Assembly: GCA_963730305.1 (NCBI GenBank)
Contig: CAVSRB010000006.1
Coordinates: forward strand, 254,633 to 318,632
DNA: 64,000 nucleotides
Source of the DNA: CAMYMQ01 sp963730305
GTDB lineage: Bacteria; Pseudomonadota; Alphaproteobacteria; Bin65
Reading direction: 5' to 3'
Shown: positions 42,322 to 51,473 of the stretch, piece by piece
Position numbering within the stretch: the first letter of the stretch is position 1
How the letters are laid out: every line of letters starts with the position of its first letter
Notes under the pieces: generated by a model
Database searches by the model: none
What the model was told of the DNA's origin: nothing
Seen by the model: the letters and a program-made list of their open reading frames with translations, nothing else
Program-made: the position numbers and the translations under genes

Positions 42322-43527
42322 TTAGTAGCGACGGGATTTGGGACATTTTGTCCAGTAGGAATCCTTCTGGTTCTTGAAAACGATGCCGACCGTCTTGATC
42401 GTCGGCTTGCCGTCCGGGCCCGCCACCACGGCGCGCTTGTAGAAGTTTTCGATCGGCATGCCGTTGACGTTGTACTTGTACGGCCCACGCACCGACGGGT
42501 AGGTGACGCGGCGCATGGCATGGGCGAGCGGCAGCAGGTTGGCGTTGGTGAGCGCCTTGCCGGCCTTCTTGATGCCCGCGGCGATCAGCGCCGGCGCGTC
42601 GTAGGCCTGGGCGGCGAAGTAGGACGGCATGTGGCCGTATTTCGCCAGGTAGGCCTTGACGAACTTCTGGTTCGCCGGGAGCGTCGAATCGGGCGCCCAA
42701 TAGGCGGTGTGGAAGGTGCCGAGCGCGGCGTCCTTGATCGCCGGCAGGGTCAGCCAGTCCACGGTGAACACCGTGTAGAGCTTGATGTTCTTGCCGGCGC
42801 CCGACGCGGCCCACTGCTTCATGAAGGCGATGCCCATGCCGCCCGGCGCGAAGATGAAGACCGCTTGTGGCTTGACCGCCTTAACCTTCGAGATGTCGGC
42901 CTGGTAGTCGCTCTCGCCGACCTTGAACAGCGACTGGCCGACGACCTTGCCGCCCTTGTAGAACCGCTTGAACCCGGAGAGCATGTCCTTGCCGGCCTGG
43001 TAGTTCGGCGCCATCAGGTAGACGGTCTTGAGCCCCTCGTTGCTCATCAGCTGCCCCATCGCCTCGGGCGTCTGGTCGTTCTGCCACGAGGTCGAGATGA
43101 AATAGGGGCTGCAGGCCCGGCCCGCCATCGGCGAGGCCCCGGCGTTGGTGCTGATCAGGATGCGCCGGGCGCGGATGATCGGCCGCTGGATCGCCATCAG
43201 CACGTGCGACCAGATCGGGCCGGCGACGATGTCGACCCGATCGCTCTTGAGCCACTTGCTGACCACGCGCCGCCCGACGTCGGGCTTCACCTGGTCGTCG
43301 CCATAGAACACGGTGGTGGGCACGCCGGCGAGCTTGTCGCCGTTCTTGGTCCAGCCCTGGTGCTCCATGCCGAGCTTGAAGCCGTTGACCTGGTGCTTGC
43401 CGATGATCGCGGCGCCGCCGGACAGGGTGGTCAGAAAGCCGATGGTGAGCTTCTTGAGCTCGGCATGGGCCGATGGCGCAACAAGCGATGCGGCGACCGC
43501 AGCGGCCGCCCACGTTTTCCACTTCAT
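42322..43527 (-). CDS. LIV-type periplasmic substrate-binding protein, copy 1
   Basis: A 401-residue receptor with signal peptide MKWKTWAAAAVAASLVAPSA. The fold signatures LTIGFLTTLSGGAAIIGKHQ, APNYQAGKDMLSGFKRFYKG and FIFAPGGMGIAFMKQWAASG match the ABC-type LivK/aromatic-acid receptors. It shares an unusual C-terminal CPKS motif (YWTKCPKSRRY) with the two paralogues just upstream. GGAGG precedes the ATG. The ligand is unknown; the setting suggests aromatic acids. Confidence 0.9.
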   Translation of the reverse strand: MKWKTWAAAAVAASLVAPSAHAELKKLTIGFLTTLSGGAAIIGKHQVNGFKLGMEHQGWTKNGDKLAGVPTTVFYGDDQVKPDVGRRVVSKWLKSDRVDIVAGPIWSHVLMAIQRPIIRARRILISTNAGASPMAGRACSPYFISTSWQNDQTPEAMGQLMSNEGLKTVYLMAPNYQAGKDMLSGFKRFYKGGKVVGQSLFKVGESDYQADISKVKAVKPQAVFIFAPGGMGIAFMKQWAASGAGKNIKLYTVFTVDWLTLPAIKDAALGTFHTAYWAPDSTLPANQKFVKAYLAKYGHMPSYFAAQAYDAPALIAAGIKKAGKALTNANLLPLAHAMRRVTYPSVRGPYKYNVNGMPIENFYKRAVVAGPDGKPTIKTVGIVFKNQKDSYWTKCPKSRRY

Positions 43528-43859
43528 TGTAAAGCCTCCGTCAGACGTGTTTTTCGACGCGCCCATTCCTTGGTCGGGGCGCGCCGCTTTGTTGGCAACT
43601 CCGGGCGTTGTCCTGGCACGGCGATCCGTCGGCTCGACGTTTTGTTCTCGATGACCGGCGTTACCGAACCAGGCTGGAGTTAGCCTCCCGCGGCCATCAA
43701 GCAGCGGGTTCGAGACCCTGTCAAGTGCCGGAAAAGTGAAGAGATTGAGTGATTTGAGTGCGATTCACGGGCTCTAACGAACAAATGCAAAATTGCGAAT
43801 GTGACGTATTCGCGAGACATTCCAACATGTTTCGCGACACGCGTGCCGCGCGGCGGCCG
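43528..43859. other. Intergenic stretch with AT-rich promoter-like region
   Basis: No credible gene is seen. An AT-richer patch (about 43735-43840) carries candidate promoter elements for the first binding protein and the liv genes, apart from the terminator just to the right. Confidence 0.5.
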
Positions 43860-43887
43860 AAAAAAAGGGGCGCCGTCTGGGCGCCCC
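43860..43887 (-). terminator. Intrinsic terminator after binding-protein copy 2
   Basis: Read on the minus strand, an 8-bp stem (GGGGCGCC paired with GGCGCCCC, 5-nt loop) is followed by seven U. It lies 27 bases after the stop of the second binding-protein gene. It separates that gene from copy 1 and the rest of the liv operon, so the second receptor is probably a separate unit. Confidence 0.9.
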
Positions 43888-43913
43888 TTCGCAGGTGAGA
43901 AAGTCGGCTGCGG

Positions 43914-45110
43914 CTAGTAGCGCTTGCTCTTCGGGCACTTCTGCCAATAGGAGTCCTTGCCGTCCTTCACGACGACGCCGGTGGTCTTGATCATCGGCTT
44001 GCCGTCGGGGCCCTTGACGACCTCGCGCTTGTAGAAGTTCTGAATCGGGATGCCGTTCACGTTGTACTTGAACGGCCCGCGGATCGACGGGAAGTCGACC
44101 TTGCGCATCGCCTTCATCAGGTTCAGCGAGTCGCGCGGGTTGATCTTGCCGCCGATCTTGCGGACCGCGGCGGCGATCAGGCGCGGCGCGTCGTAGGTCT
44201 GCGCCGCGTAGTGCGACGGCAGCGCGCCGTACTTGGCGACGTAGTCCTTGATGAACTTCTGGTTCACCGGGTTCTTGGACGACACGTCCCAGAAGTTGGT
44301 GTGGTAGGTGCCGAGCGCCGCCTCGCCGACCGCGGGCAGGGTCAGGTTATCGACCGTGAACACCGAGTACATCTTCATCGTCTTGGCGGCGCCGGAGGCC
44401 TGCCACTGCTTGACGAAGGAGATGCCCATGCCGCCCGGGGCGAAGATGTAGACGGCGCTGGCCTTGGCCGCGCGGGCCTTGGAGATCTCGGCCTGGTAGT
44501 CGCGCTGGCCGAGCTTGAACAGCGTCTGGCCGACGATCTTGCCCTTATAGGTGCGCTTGAAGCCGGCGATCATGTCCTTGCCGGCCTGGTAGTTCGGCGC
44601 CAGCAGGTAGACCGACTTGACGCCCTCGTCGGTCATCAGCTTGCCCATCGCCTCGGCGGGCTGGTCGTTGTTCCAGGACGTCGAGATGAAGTAGGGGCTG
44701 CAGCTCCGGCCGGCCATCGGCGCGGCGCCGGCGTTGGTGATGACCAGGCCCTTCTTGGCGCGGATCACCGGGCGCTGGATGGCCATCAGCACGTTCGACC
44801 AGATCACGCCGGCGATCAGGTTGACCTTGTCGCTCCTGATCATCCGGACCGCGACGCGGCGGCCGACGTCGGCCTTCTGCTGATCGTCGCCATAGAAGAT
44901 CTTGGTCGGGACGCCGCCCAGCTTGTCGCCGTCCTTCGTCCAGCCCTCGTGCTCGAGGCCGAGCTTCCAGGCGTTGACCATCTGCTTGCCGATGATGGCG
45001 GCGCCACCCGACGTGGTCGTGATGAAGCCGATGCGCAGCTCGGCCGCGTTCGCGGGGGCAGCTGCCAGCGCTGCCAGCGCGACGGCTGTTCCAAACAGCT
45101 TGAATTTCAT
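43914..45110 (-). CDS. LIV-type periplasmic substrate-binding protein, copy 2
   Basis: A 398-residue receptor starting MKFKLFGTAVALAALAAAPA, a clear signal peptide. It aligns from end to end with its two neighbours: LRIGFITTTSGGAAIIGKQM, LLAPNYQAGKDMIAGFKRTY, YIFAPGGMGISFVKQWQASG and the end YWQKCPKSKRY. GGAAGGAG lies before the start. It has its own intrinsic terminator at 43860 and an upstream palindrome, so it may be expressed apart from the permease genes. The ligand could differ from those of copies 1 and 3. Confidence 0.9.
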   Translation of the reverse strand: MKFKLFGTAVALAALAAAPANAAELRIGFITTTSGGAAIIGKQMVNAWKLGLEHEGWTKDGDKLGGVPTKIFYGDDQQKADVGRRVAVRMIRSDKVNLIAGVIWSNVLMAIQRPVIRAKKGLVITNAGAAPMAGRSCSPYFISTSWNNDQPAEAMGKLMTDEGVKSVYLLAPNYQAGKDMIAGFKRTYKGKIVGQTLFKLGQRDYQAEISKARAAKASAVYIFAPGGMGISFVKQWQASGAAKTMKMYSVFTVDNLTLPAVGEAALGTYHTNFWDVSSKNPVNQKFIKDYVAKYGALPSHYAAQTYDAPRLIAAAVRKIGGKINPRDSLNLMKAMRKVDFPSIRGPFKYNVNGIPIQNFYKREVVKGPDGKPMIKTTGVVVKDGKDSYWQKCPKSKRY

Positions 45111-45448
45111 GAAACTCTCCTTCCCTGTGTGCGCGCCGCCCACTTTCTCGAGGCGAACGCTCCGTCGTTGGGTCCATCCGACATGGTCGGTGGCATTGTC
45201 GATCATGTCGCGGATCGCGCCACCCGTCCTCCCGCACCTTGCGGCACCGGGAAGCTTCCGTCCTCCAAGCCGGCAGGAACGGTCGGTTGGCATGAAACGG
45301 CGGCACGACCGATCTGTCAATCGCCACTGTTTCCGGCGTGTCTGCAAGCGGTTACAGCCGTTCGACGCACCGTCCGCCGACGCCCGGCCGGGGGCGTTTC
45401 CATCCCCCTTCCCACCGTCGCAGCGGCGCCTGCATCATAAGGGCAATC

Positions 45449-45462
45449 TGCATTATAATGCA
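45449..45462. promoter_or_regulatory. 14-bp perfect palindrome upstream of binding-protein copy 2
   Basis: TGCATTATAATGCA lies in the AT-rich part of the leader, 339 bases from the ATG. It may be a promoter-proximal operator; its distance from the start would imply a long leader. Confidence 0.35.
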
Positions 45463-45565
45463 AATTATTTGGCGTTTCCGTCTCGATGCGGCAAATAAAT
45501 GCATGTTTTCTTGCGGCCGATGGCCGACGCCGGCCAGCCGTCCGGCGGGAAGGAATGACGGGCGC

Positions 45566-45599
45566 GCGCGTCGAGGCTGTCGCTGTCGCCTCGACGCGC
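45566..45599 (-). terminator. Strong hairpin after binding-protein copy 3
   Basis: GCGCGTCGAGGC (45566-45577) pairs perfectly with GCCTCGACGCGC (45588-45599) around a 10-nt loop. It lies 28 bases after the stop of the third binding-protein gene on the minus strand. There is no U tract, so Rho-independent termination is not certain. Confidence 0.5.
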
Positions 45600-45627
45600 C
45601 GCCCGCCGGTCCTGCCGGTCGGTGCCG

Positions 45628-46821
45628 CTACTGCCGGCTCTTGGGGCACTTCGTGTAGTAGACGTCCTTGTGGTCCTTGAAGACCACGCCGACCGACTTG
45701 ATGGTCGGCTTGCCGCCCGGCCCGGCGACCACCTCGCGCTTGTAGAAGGTCTCGATCGGGTAGCCGTTGACGTTGTAGCTGTAGCTGCCGCGGATCGACG
45801 CGTAGGGCGTGGTGCGCAGCGCCTTGGCCAGAGCCAGCAGCTTGTTCTTGTCGAACCCGCCCATCTTCCTGAGCGCGGCCGCGACCAGGCGCGGCATGTC
45901 ATAGGACTGGGCCGCGAAGTGGGACGGCGGCTTGCCGTACGTGGCCATGTAGTCCTTGACGAACTTCTCGTTCGCCGCGTTCTTCAGGTCGGGCGACCAG
46001 TAGTTCGGGTGATAGGTGCCGATCGCCGCGGCGCCGATCGCGGGCAGGGTCGCGTTGTCGACGGTGAAGGACGAGTAGAGCTTGATCGTCTTGCCCGCGC
46101 CCGACGCGGCCCACTGTTTCATGAAGGCGATGCCCATGCCGCCCGGGGCGAACACCCACACGGCTTCCGGCTTGGCCGCCTTGATCCGCGAGATGTCGGC
46201 CTGGAAGTCGGTCTGGCCCAGCTTGTACAGGGTCTGGCCGACGACCTTGCCGCCCTTGTAGAAGCGGCGCACGCCGGCGACCGCGTCCTTGCCCGCCTGG
46301 TAGTTGGCCGACAGCAGGTAAAGCGTCTTGATCCCGTCGTTGGTGATCAGCTGGCCGGCCGCCTCGTGGTTGCCGTCGTTCTGCCAGGAGGTCGAGATGA
46401 AGTAGGGGCTGCACAGCTTGCCTGCCAGCGGCGCGGGGCCGGCGTTGGTGCTGATCAGGATCCGATGCGCCCGGATGATGGGACGCTGCACGGTCATCAT
46501 GATGTTCGACCAGATCACGCCGGCGATGATGTCGACCTTGTCAGACCGGAGCATCTTGCGGGTCACCCGCAGGCCTACGTCGGGCTTGCGCTGGTCGTCG
46601 GCCACGAACAGCTTCATGGGCACGCCGCCCAGCTTGTCGCCGTCCTTCTTCCAGCCCTCCGCCGCGAGGCCGAGGCGCAGGCCGTTCATCTGCTCCTTGC
46701 CGATGATGGCGCCGCCGCCGGTCAGGGTGGTGATGTAGCCGATGCGCAGTTCGGCCGAGTGCGCCCCCGCCGGGACGAGCAAGGCGGCCGCGGTGAGCGC
46801 GGCTGCGGTCCTCCTCAACAT
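45628..46821 (-). CDS. LIV-type periplasmic substrate-binding protein, copy 3
   Basis: A 397-residue receptor with signal peptide MLRRTAAALTAAALLVPAGA. LRIGYITTLTGGGAIIGKEQ, LLSANYQAGKDAVAGVRRFY and VFAPGGMGIAFMKQWAASGA match the other two copies. The end is DVYYTKCPKSRQ. AGGGAG lies before the start at 46821. Three binding proteins and only one permease/ATPase set suggests that several related substrates enter through one channel. Confidence 0.9.
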   Translation of the reverse strand: MLRRTAAALTAAALLVPAGAHSAELRIGYITTLTGGGAIIGKEQMNGLRLGLAAEGWKKDGDKLGGVPMKLFVADDQRKPDVGLRVTRKMLRSDKVDIIAGVIWSNIMMTVQRPIIRAHRILISTNAGPAPLAGKLCSPYFISTSWQNDGNHEAAGQLITNDGIKTLYLLSANYQAGKDAVAGVRRFYKGGKVVGQTLYKLGQTDFQADISRIKAAKPEAVWVFAPGGMGIAFMKQWAASGAGKTIKLYSSFTVDNATLPAIGAAAIGTYHPNYWSPDLKNAANEKFVKDYMATYGKPPSHFAAQSYDMPRLVAAALRKMGGFDKNKLLALAKALRTTPYASIRGSYSYNVNGYPIETFYKREVVAGPGGKPTIKSVGVVFKDHKDVYYTKCPKSRQ

Positions 46822-47011
46822 GTTAGACTCCCTTGGTTTCGTATTGGGGATTGCAATTATCTGACGGGTAAAGAATCGCAGGGAAAACCGCCGGTGGGAA
46901 GGGTGCCTTGCGCATGGGCGCGGTGCCCTTCGTGCATATGGGCAATGCGAGTTGGGCATGGCACCGACGTCGCCGGCGGAGCGGGTGGGACCGGCGCGAC
47001 CGGCATATTCG

Positions 47012-47638
47012 CTACGATGCGAGGCAGCCCAGCCCGTCGATCAGGATGTCGGCATATTGCCGGGCGATGGCGTCGATCCGGCCCCGCGCCGGGTCGAACC
47101 AGTCCACCGCCGAGTTGCACATGCCGAGCGCCGCCAGCACGCTCAGCCGGCGGTCGAGGTCGGCGCGCACCGCGCCCGCCGCGATGCCTTCGGCGAGCAG
47201 CCGCTCGAACAGGCGCTCGTATTCCTCGGCGCGCTCTTTGACGTCGCGCAGCGCCGCGCCGGTCAGGTTCTGGCGTTCCTTGAGGAAGACCTTGACGTAG
47301 TGGCGGCGGCTCGCGATCGGCGCCATGTGGTTGAGCACGGCCGCGCGCAGCTTGTCGGCCGGGGCGTCGTCGGTGGCCAGGATCGCGGTCAGGCCTTTGA
47401 CGAATCCGTCGACGCCGATGCGGCAGACCTCGGCGAGCGCGACCTCCTTGGACGTGAAATAATAGTACAGGCTGCCCTGGCGGATGCCGAGACGGTCGGC
47501 GATGTCCTTGGTGCTGGCGCCGTGGTAGCCCTTCTCGGCGAACACCGCCGCGGCGGCGTCCAGAATCTCGCCGTAGCGCCGCTTGTACTTGATCTCCCGC
47601 ACCGCGGGAGCCGCACTTGTCAGCCGGTTGCTCGCCAT
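47012..47638 (-). CDS. TetR family transcriptional regulator
   Basis: A 208-residue TetR protein: EILDAAAAVFAEKGYHGAST, then DIADRLGIRQGSLYYYFTSK as the helix-turn-helix, and a helical ligand domain ending in ARQYADILIDGLGCLAS. TetR proteins of this type often sense acyl-CoA or aromatic ligands. It is divergent from the PaaK-like ligase gene at 47905, with a 16-bp palindrome (47803-47818) in the gap, and lies upstream of the LIV transporter genes. Confidence 0.92.
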   Translation of the reverse strand: MASNRLTSAAPAVREIKYKRRYGEILDAAAAVFAEKGYHGASTKDIADRLGIRQGSLYYYFTSKEVALAEVCRIGVDGFVKGLTAILATDDAPADKLRAAVLNHMAPIASRRHYVKVFLKERQNLTGAALRDVKERAEEYERLFERLLAEGIAAGAVRADLDRRLSVLAALGMCNSAVDWFDPARGRIDAIARQYADILIDGLGCLAS

Positions 47639-47802
47639 CGCGGCCGACTATATCGAGTGAATCCCAGCGCGACCATCTGCTTTCCTTCCTATCATGGGCG
47701 GCTGCCCACCGGAGTGCGCAGCGCCGTGGGACCGGGCGATCGGCCTGCCGGGGCCGTCCGCCCGTCGCCGAACCGCTTGCCGTCCGGGCTGCTTGAATTC
47801 TA

Positions 47803-47818
47803 TTATTCTATAGAATAA
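47803..47818. promoter_or_regulatory. 16-bp perfect palindrome, TetR operator candidate
   Basis: TTATTCTATAGAATAA lies between the divergent TetR and PaaK-like genes, 86 bases from the ligase start. A related core, TCTATAGAATT, occurs at about 22769-22779 upstream of the MetE-like gene, so the same regulator could act there too. Confidence 0.6.
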
Positions 47819-47904
47819 GCGGCGCGTCCAGACGGGGTGTCCTGCCGGGGCGCCGCACTCGGGCCTGGATCGGCCCGCAAGAACGAACCACAGGGGGAAT
47901 GCCG

Positions 47905-49335
47905 ATGGGCGAGGATCGCCGCGAAGCCACGCGCCGCAAGTGGCTGGACGTGCTCGACAAATACCGCCGGGACTTCGACGGCCCTGGCTCGGACGACTAC
48001 TGGTCGCCGTCGCTCGACTGCGCGTCGCGTGACGAATTGCGGGCGATCCAGGACGAGAAGATCGCCGCGGTCACGCCCTTCCTCTACGAGAACTCGGGCT
48101 TCTACCGCCGCCGGTTCGACGGCCTCGGCCTGACCCCGGACGACATCCGCTCGGTCGACGACCTGGTCAAGTGGCCGCCCATCGACAAGACGGAGATGGC
48201 CGAGGACCTGATGGCCAACCCGCCCTGGGGCACCTACACCACCCACGACGACGCGATCTGGGACCAGCGCGGCTGGACCCTGTTCCCGACCTCGGGCTCG
48301 ACCGGGCTGCCGCGCATCTTCCGGTATTCCAAGTACGACCTGCGCCAGTGGCAGTGGGCCAACGCCCGCGCCCTGTGGTCGCTGGGCGCCCGGCGCGGCG
48401 AGAAGGTCTTCCTGGTGGTCGGCTTCGGCCCGCACGTCTGGGCCTGGGGCGTGCTCCACGCGCTCGCCCATATGGGCGTGCCCTGCATCCCGGGCGGCGG
48501 GCTGACCGCCGAGCTGCGCTGCAACATCATCCTGCGCTACCAGCCGACCATGCTGGCGACCCTGCCGTCGCAGCTCCTGCGCCTCGGCCGGGTGATGCAG
48601 GACATGGGCCACGACCCGCGCAAGACCTCGGTCAAGCGGCTGTTCACCGGCGGCGAGCCGGCCGCCGGCATCAAGGCGACCCGCGAACGGCTCGAGGAGT
48701 TGTGGGACGCCGAGGTGGTCGAGTTCTACGGCTGCACCGAGGCCTCGCCCCACTCGGGCGGCTATTCCTGCCCGGCGGCGAAGCGGCCCGACGGCCAGAT
48801 CCAGACCCACCTGATGGAGGACTTCCAGGTGTGGGAGCTGATCGACCCCGACACGCGGGAACGCCTGCCCATTGGCGAGCGCGGCATCACCGTGTGCACC
48901 AACCTCAACTCGGAGAGCTCGTCCCAGCTCCGCTTCGTGGTCGGCGACTACACCACCCTCGACGACAGCCCCTGCGACTGCGGCCGCACCCACGTCCGCG
49001 CGATCGGCGGCTTCCAGGGCCGCGCCGACGACCTGATCACCCTGCGCGCGATCAAGTTCTATCCGTCGGTGGTGGAGGAGGGCATCCGCTCGGTCGCCGG
49101 CGTCGGCGACGAGTACGAGGTGATCCTGGACACCAACGAGGACGGCATCGACTATATGCTCGTGCGCGTCGAGCACGCCGAGCACGGCGCGCCGGAACCG
49201 GTGGTCGAGGCGGTGTCCAACGCGATCTCCTCGCGCATCGAGCTGAGGGTCGGCGTCGAGGTGCTGGCGCCGGACACCTTCCCCAAGACCGAGTTCAAGG
49301 CCAAGCGCGTGCTCGACAAGCGCGACAAGAACTGA
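47905..49335 (+). CDS. PaaK-family CoA ligase, intact copy
   Basis: A 476-residue PaaK-type ligase and the only undamaged relative of the gene at 33.3-34.6 kb. Landmarks: TLFPTSGSTGLPRIFRYSKY as P-loop, VVEFYGCTEASPHSGGYSCP, CDCGRTHVRAIGGFQGRADD and PKTEFKAKRVLDKRD. The start MGEDRREATRRK at 47905 is chosen over the ATG at 47899 because AGGGGG lies eight bases before it. A quinone-oxidoreductase gene follows after ten bases. It is probably controlled by the divergent TetR. The acid activated is unknown. Confidence 0.88.
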   Translation: MGEDRREATRRKWLDVLDKYRRDFDGPGSDDYWSPSLDCASRDELRAIQDEKIAAVTPFLYENSGFYRRRFDGLGLTPDDIRSVDDLVKWPPIDKTEMAEDLMANPPWGTYTTHDDAIWDQRGWTLFPTSGSTGLPRIFRYSKYDLRQWQWANARALWSLGARRGEKVFLVVGFGPHVWAWGVLHALAHMGVPCIPGGGLTAELRCNIILRYQPTMLATLPSQLLRLGRVMQDMGHDPRKTSVKRLFTGGEPAAGIKATRERLEELWDAEVVEFYGCTEASPHSGGYSCPAAKRPDGQIQTHLMEDFQVWELIDPDTRERLPIGERGITVCTNLNSESSSQLRFVVGDYTTLDDSPCDCGRTHVRAIGGFQGRADDLITLRAIKFYPSVVEEGIRSVAGVGDEYEVILDTNEDGIDYMLVRVEHAEHGAPEPVVEAVSNAISSRIELRVGVEVLAPDTFPKTEFKAKRVLDKRDKN

Positions 49336-49345
49336 GGAAACCGCC

Positions 49346-50329
49346 ATGCCGAAAACCTGCCACGCCGTCGTCCTGCGCGAACCGGGCGGCCCCGACGCGC
49401 TGAAATGGGAAGAGGTGGAGGTGCCCGATCCGGGCCCCGGCGAGGTCACCCTGCGCCACACCGCGGTCGGGCTGAACTTCGTCGACATCTCCCAGCGCCG
49501 CGGCACCTATCCGGCCATGCCCGCGTTGCCGGCCGTGCTCGGCATGGAGGCCGCGGGTGTGGTCGAGGCGGTCGGCGACGGGGTGGCCGACTACGCGGTC
49601 GGCGACCGGGTCTCCTATTGCATGGTCGTCGGCAGCTACGCCCAGGCGCGGACGATGTCGACCGACCGGCTCAACAAGCTGCCCGACGCGATCCCCGACG
49701 AGGTTGCCGCGGCCTGCACGCTGCGCGGCCTGACCGCCCACTATCTGCTGCACGATTCCTATGCCGTGCGGCCGGGCGACACCGTCCTGGTCCACGCCGC
49801 CGCCGGCGGCATGGGGCTGATGCTGTGCCAGTGGGCCAAGCATCTCGGCTGCACCGTGCTCGGCACGGTCGGCTCCGACGACAAGGCCGCGATCGCCCGC
49901 GACCACGGCTGCGACCACCCGATCGTCTACACCCGCGACGACTTCGCCGCGGCGGTGATGGACCTGACCGGCGGCCGGGGCGTCAATGGCATCTACGACG
50001 CGGTGGGCAAGGACACGTTCGAGAAGGGGATCGGCTGCCTCGCCGAGCGGGGCCACATCGTCTCCTACGGCCAGGCCTCGGGGCCGCTCGATCCGCTCGA
50101 CCTCGCGGTGCTGACGCCGAAGTCGCTGACCATCACCCGCGGCGGCCTGGTCATGTACACCAAGGACCCGGTCGAGCGGGCCGAGCGGGCGAAGGCGCTG
50201 TGGGACCGGATCGCCGACGGCACCCTCAAGGTCGAGATCAACCAGCGCTATCCGCTCGAGGACGTCGGCCGGGCCCACGCCGATATCGAGGCGCGCAAGA
50301 CCACCGGCTCGACCATCCTCGAGGTGTAA
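49346..50329 (+). CDS. Quinone oxidoreductase-like (zeta-crystallin-type) MDR family enzyme
   Basis: A 327-residue medium-chain reductase without zinc ligands. PALPAVLGMEAAGVVEAVGD, GDTVLVHAAAGGMGLMLCQW (the AAxGGxG NADPH loop) and YDAVGKDTFEKGIGCL are family landmarks. Such enzymes reduce quinones, enones or enoyl thioesters with NADPH. It follows a CoA ligase by ten bases, so it may act on that enzyme's CoA product or deal with reactive carbonyls. Confidence 0.9.
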   Translation: MPKTCHAVVLREPGGPDALKWEEVEVPDPGPGEVTLRHTAVGLNFVDISQRRGTYPAMPALPAVLGMEAAGVVEAVGDGVADYAVGDRVSYCMVVGSYAQARTMSTDRLNKLPDAIPDEVAAACTLRGLTAHYLLHDSYAVRPGDTVLVHAAAGGMGLMLCQWAKHLGCTVLGTVGSDDKAAIARDHGCDHPIVYTRDDFAAAVMDLTGGRGVNGIYDAVGKDTFEKGIGCLAERGHIVSYGQASGPLDPLDLAVLTPKSLTITRGGLVMYTKDPVERAERAKALWDRIADGTLKVEINQRYPLEDVGRAHADIEARKTTGSTILEV

Positions 50330-50333
50330 CCGC

Positions 50334-51377
50334 TCAGGCGGGCGTTTCGGAGACCCCGCCGCCGATCATCCGGACCGGCCCGTCGCCCAGGCAGCCCATG
50401 CCCGCCAGTGTCTGGCGCAGGGCGATGTCGAGCGGCGTGTGCGGCTCGTCGCCGATCAGCGACACCAGCCGGGCATTGTCGAGCCGCAGTGGTGTCCGCC
50501 ACAGATAGCGCATCTCCAGCGCCTCGCGGACGGTCGGCACGAACGGCGCCAGCAGCCACATCGCGACCCAGGGCAGGCGCCGGATCGGTGCGTCGGGACG
50601 GTCGGCCGCGCGGACCAGCGCCTCGGCGAAGCCTTCGCCGGGGTCGACCCAGTGGCCGCCGAAGTTGACCACCTCGAAATCGTCCAGGCGGTCGCCGAGC
50701 TCGAGCAGCCGCGCGGCGGCCTCGCCCAGGTCCGGCAGATAGGCGAAGGCGTGGCCGACGCCCGGCGTCCCCGGCCAGGTCACGGCGCGAACGGGCCGGC
50801 CCGGCTTGATCATGACGGTGCCCAGCCACGAGGCCGGCGCGTGCGGGCCGAAAAAGTCGCCGGCGCGCACGATCAGGCTGCGCACGCCGCGCGTCGCGGC
50901 GTCGGCCAGCATCGCCTCCATCTCGACCCGGATGCCGCCCTTGCGCGACACCGGGTGCTGCGGCGACGCCTCGGTCACCACCGGCCAGGCGTCCGGCCCG
51001 AAATTGTACACGTTGCCGGGGAACAGGATGCGCGCGCCCGTTGCTTGGGCCGCGTCGATGGTATTGGCCAGCATCGGCATCGCCAGTTCGCGCCAATTAC
51101 GGTAGCCCGGCGGGTTGGCGCCGTGGACGATGACGTCGACGCCCGCCGCCGCCCAGGCGACGTCGTTGCGGAGCATCGCGTTGCCGGCGACCCACTCGAT
51201 CGAGGCCGGCAGGTCGGTCTGCCGCCGCACCTGGTCGGGCCGGCGGTGGAGGGCGCGGACCCGCCAGCCGCGCGCGGTCAGGGCGCGGGCGACCGCGCCG
51301 CCGAAGCCGCCGGTCGCGCCGATCACCAGCGCGGTGGGGACGGGCGAGGTGGGAGAAGAGGATGCATTCGTGGTCAT
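50334..51377 (-). CDS. NAD(P)-binding epimerase/reductase (extended SDR)
   Basis: A 347-residue extended SDR. VIGATGGFGGAVARALTARG is the GxxGxxG nucleotide site and GARILFPGNVYNFG and SLIVRAGDFFGPHA are in the substrate half; the usual YxxxK pair is not clear (SRKGGIRVEMEAML occupies this area), so it is an atypical NmrA- or epimerase-like member. It is divergent from a LysR regulator and converges on the quinone reductase. Confidence 0.85.
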   Translation of the reverse strand: MTTNASSSPTSPVPTALVIGATGGFGGAVARALTARGWRVRALHRRPDQVRRQTDLPASIEWVAGNAMLRNDVAWAAAGVDVIVHGANPPGYRNWRELAMPMLANTIDAAQATGARILFPGNVYNFGPDAWPVVTEASPQHPVSRKGGIRVEMEAMLADAATRGVRSLIVRAGDFFGPHAPASWLGTVMIKPGRPVRAVTWPGTPGVGHAFAYLPDLGEAAARLLELGDRLDDFEVVNFGGHWVDPGEGFAEALVRAADRPDAPIRRLPWVAMWLLAPFVPTVREALEMRYLWRTPLRLDNARLVSLIGDEPHTPLDIALRQTLAGMGCLGDGPVRMIGGGVSETPA

Positions 51378-51473
51378 GGCTTGCCTCCGATGGCTGTGCG
51401 TCTGGCGGCAAGATGGGCGCGCGTCGGGATGATTGAAATTGTATATATTTCTTGATCAGCTATAAATTTTCGT

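Larger units (their letters stand above)
45111..45627. other. Intergenic stretch between two binding-protein genes
   Basis: The 517 bases hold no supported gene. They contain the TGCATTATAATGCA palindrome at 45449, an AT-rich patch around it, and a strong hairpin at 45566 belonging to the gene on the right. Confidence 0.55.
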
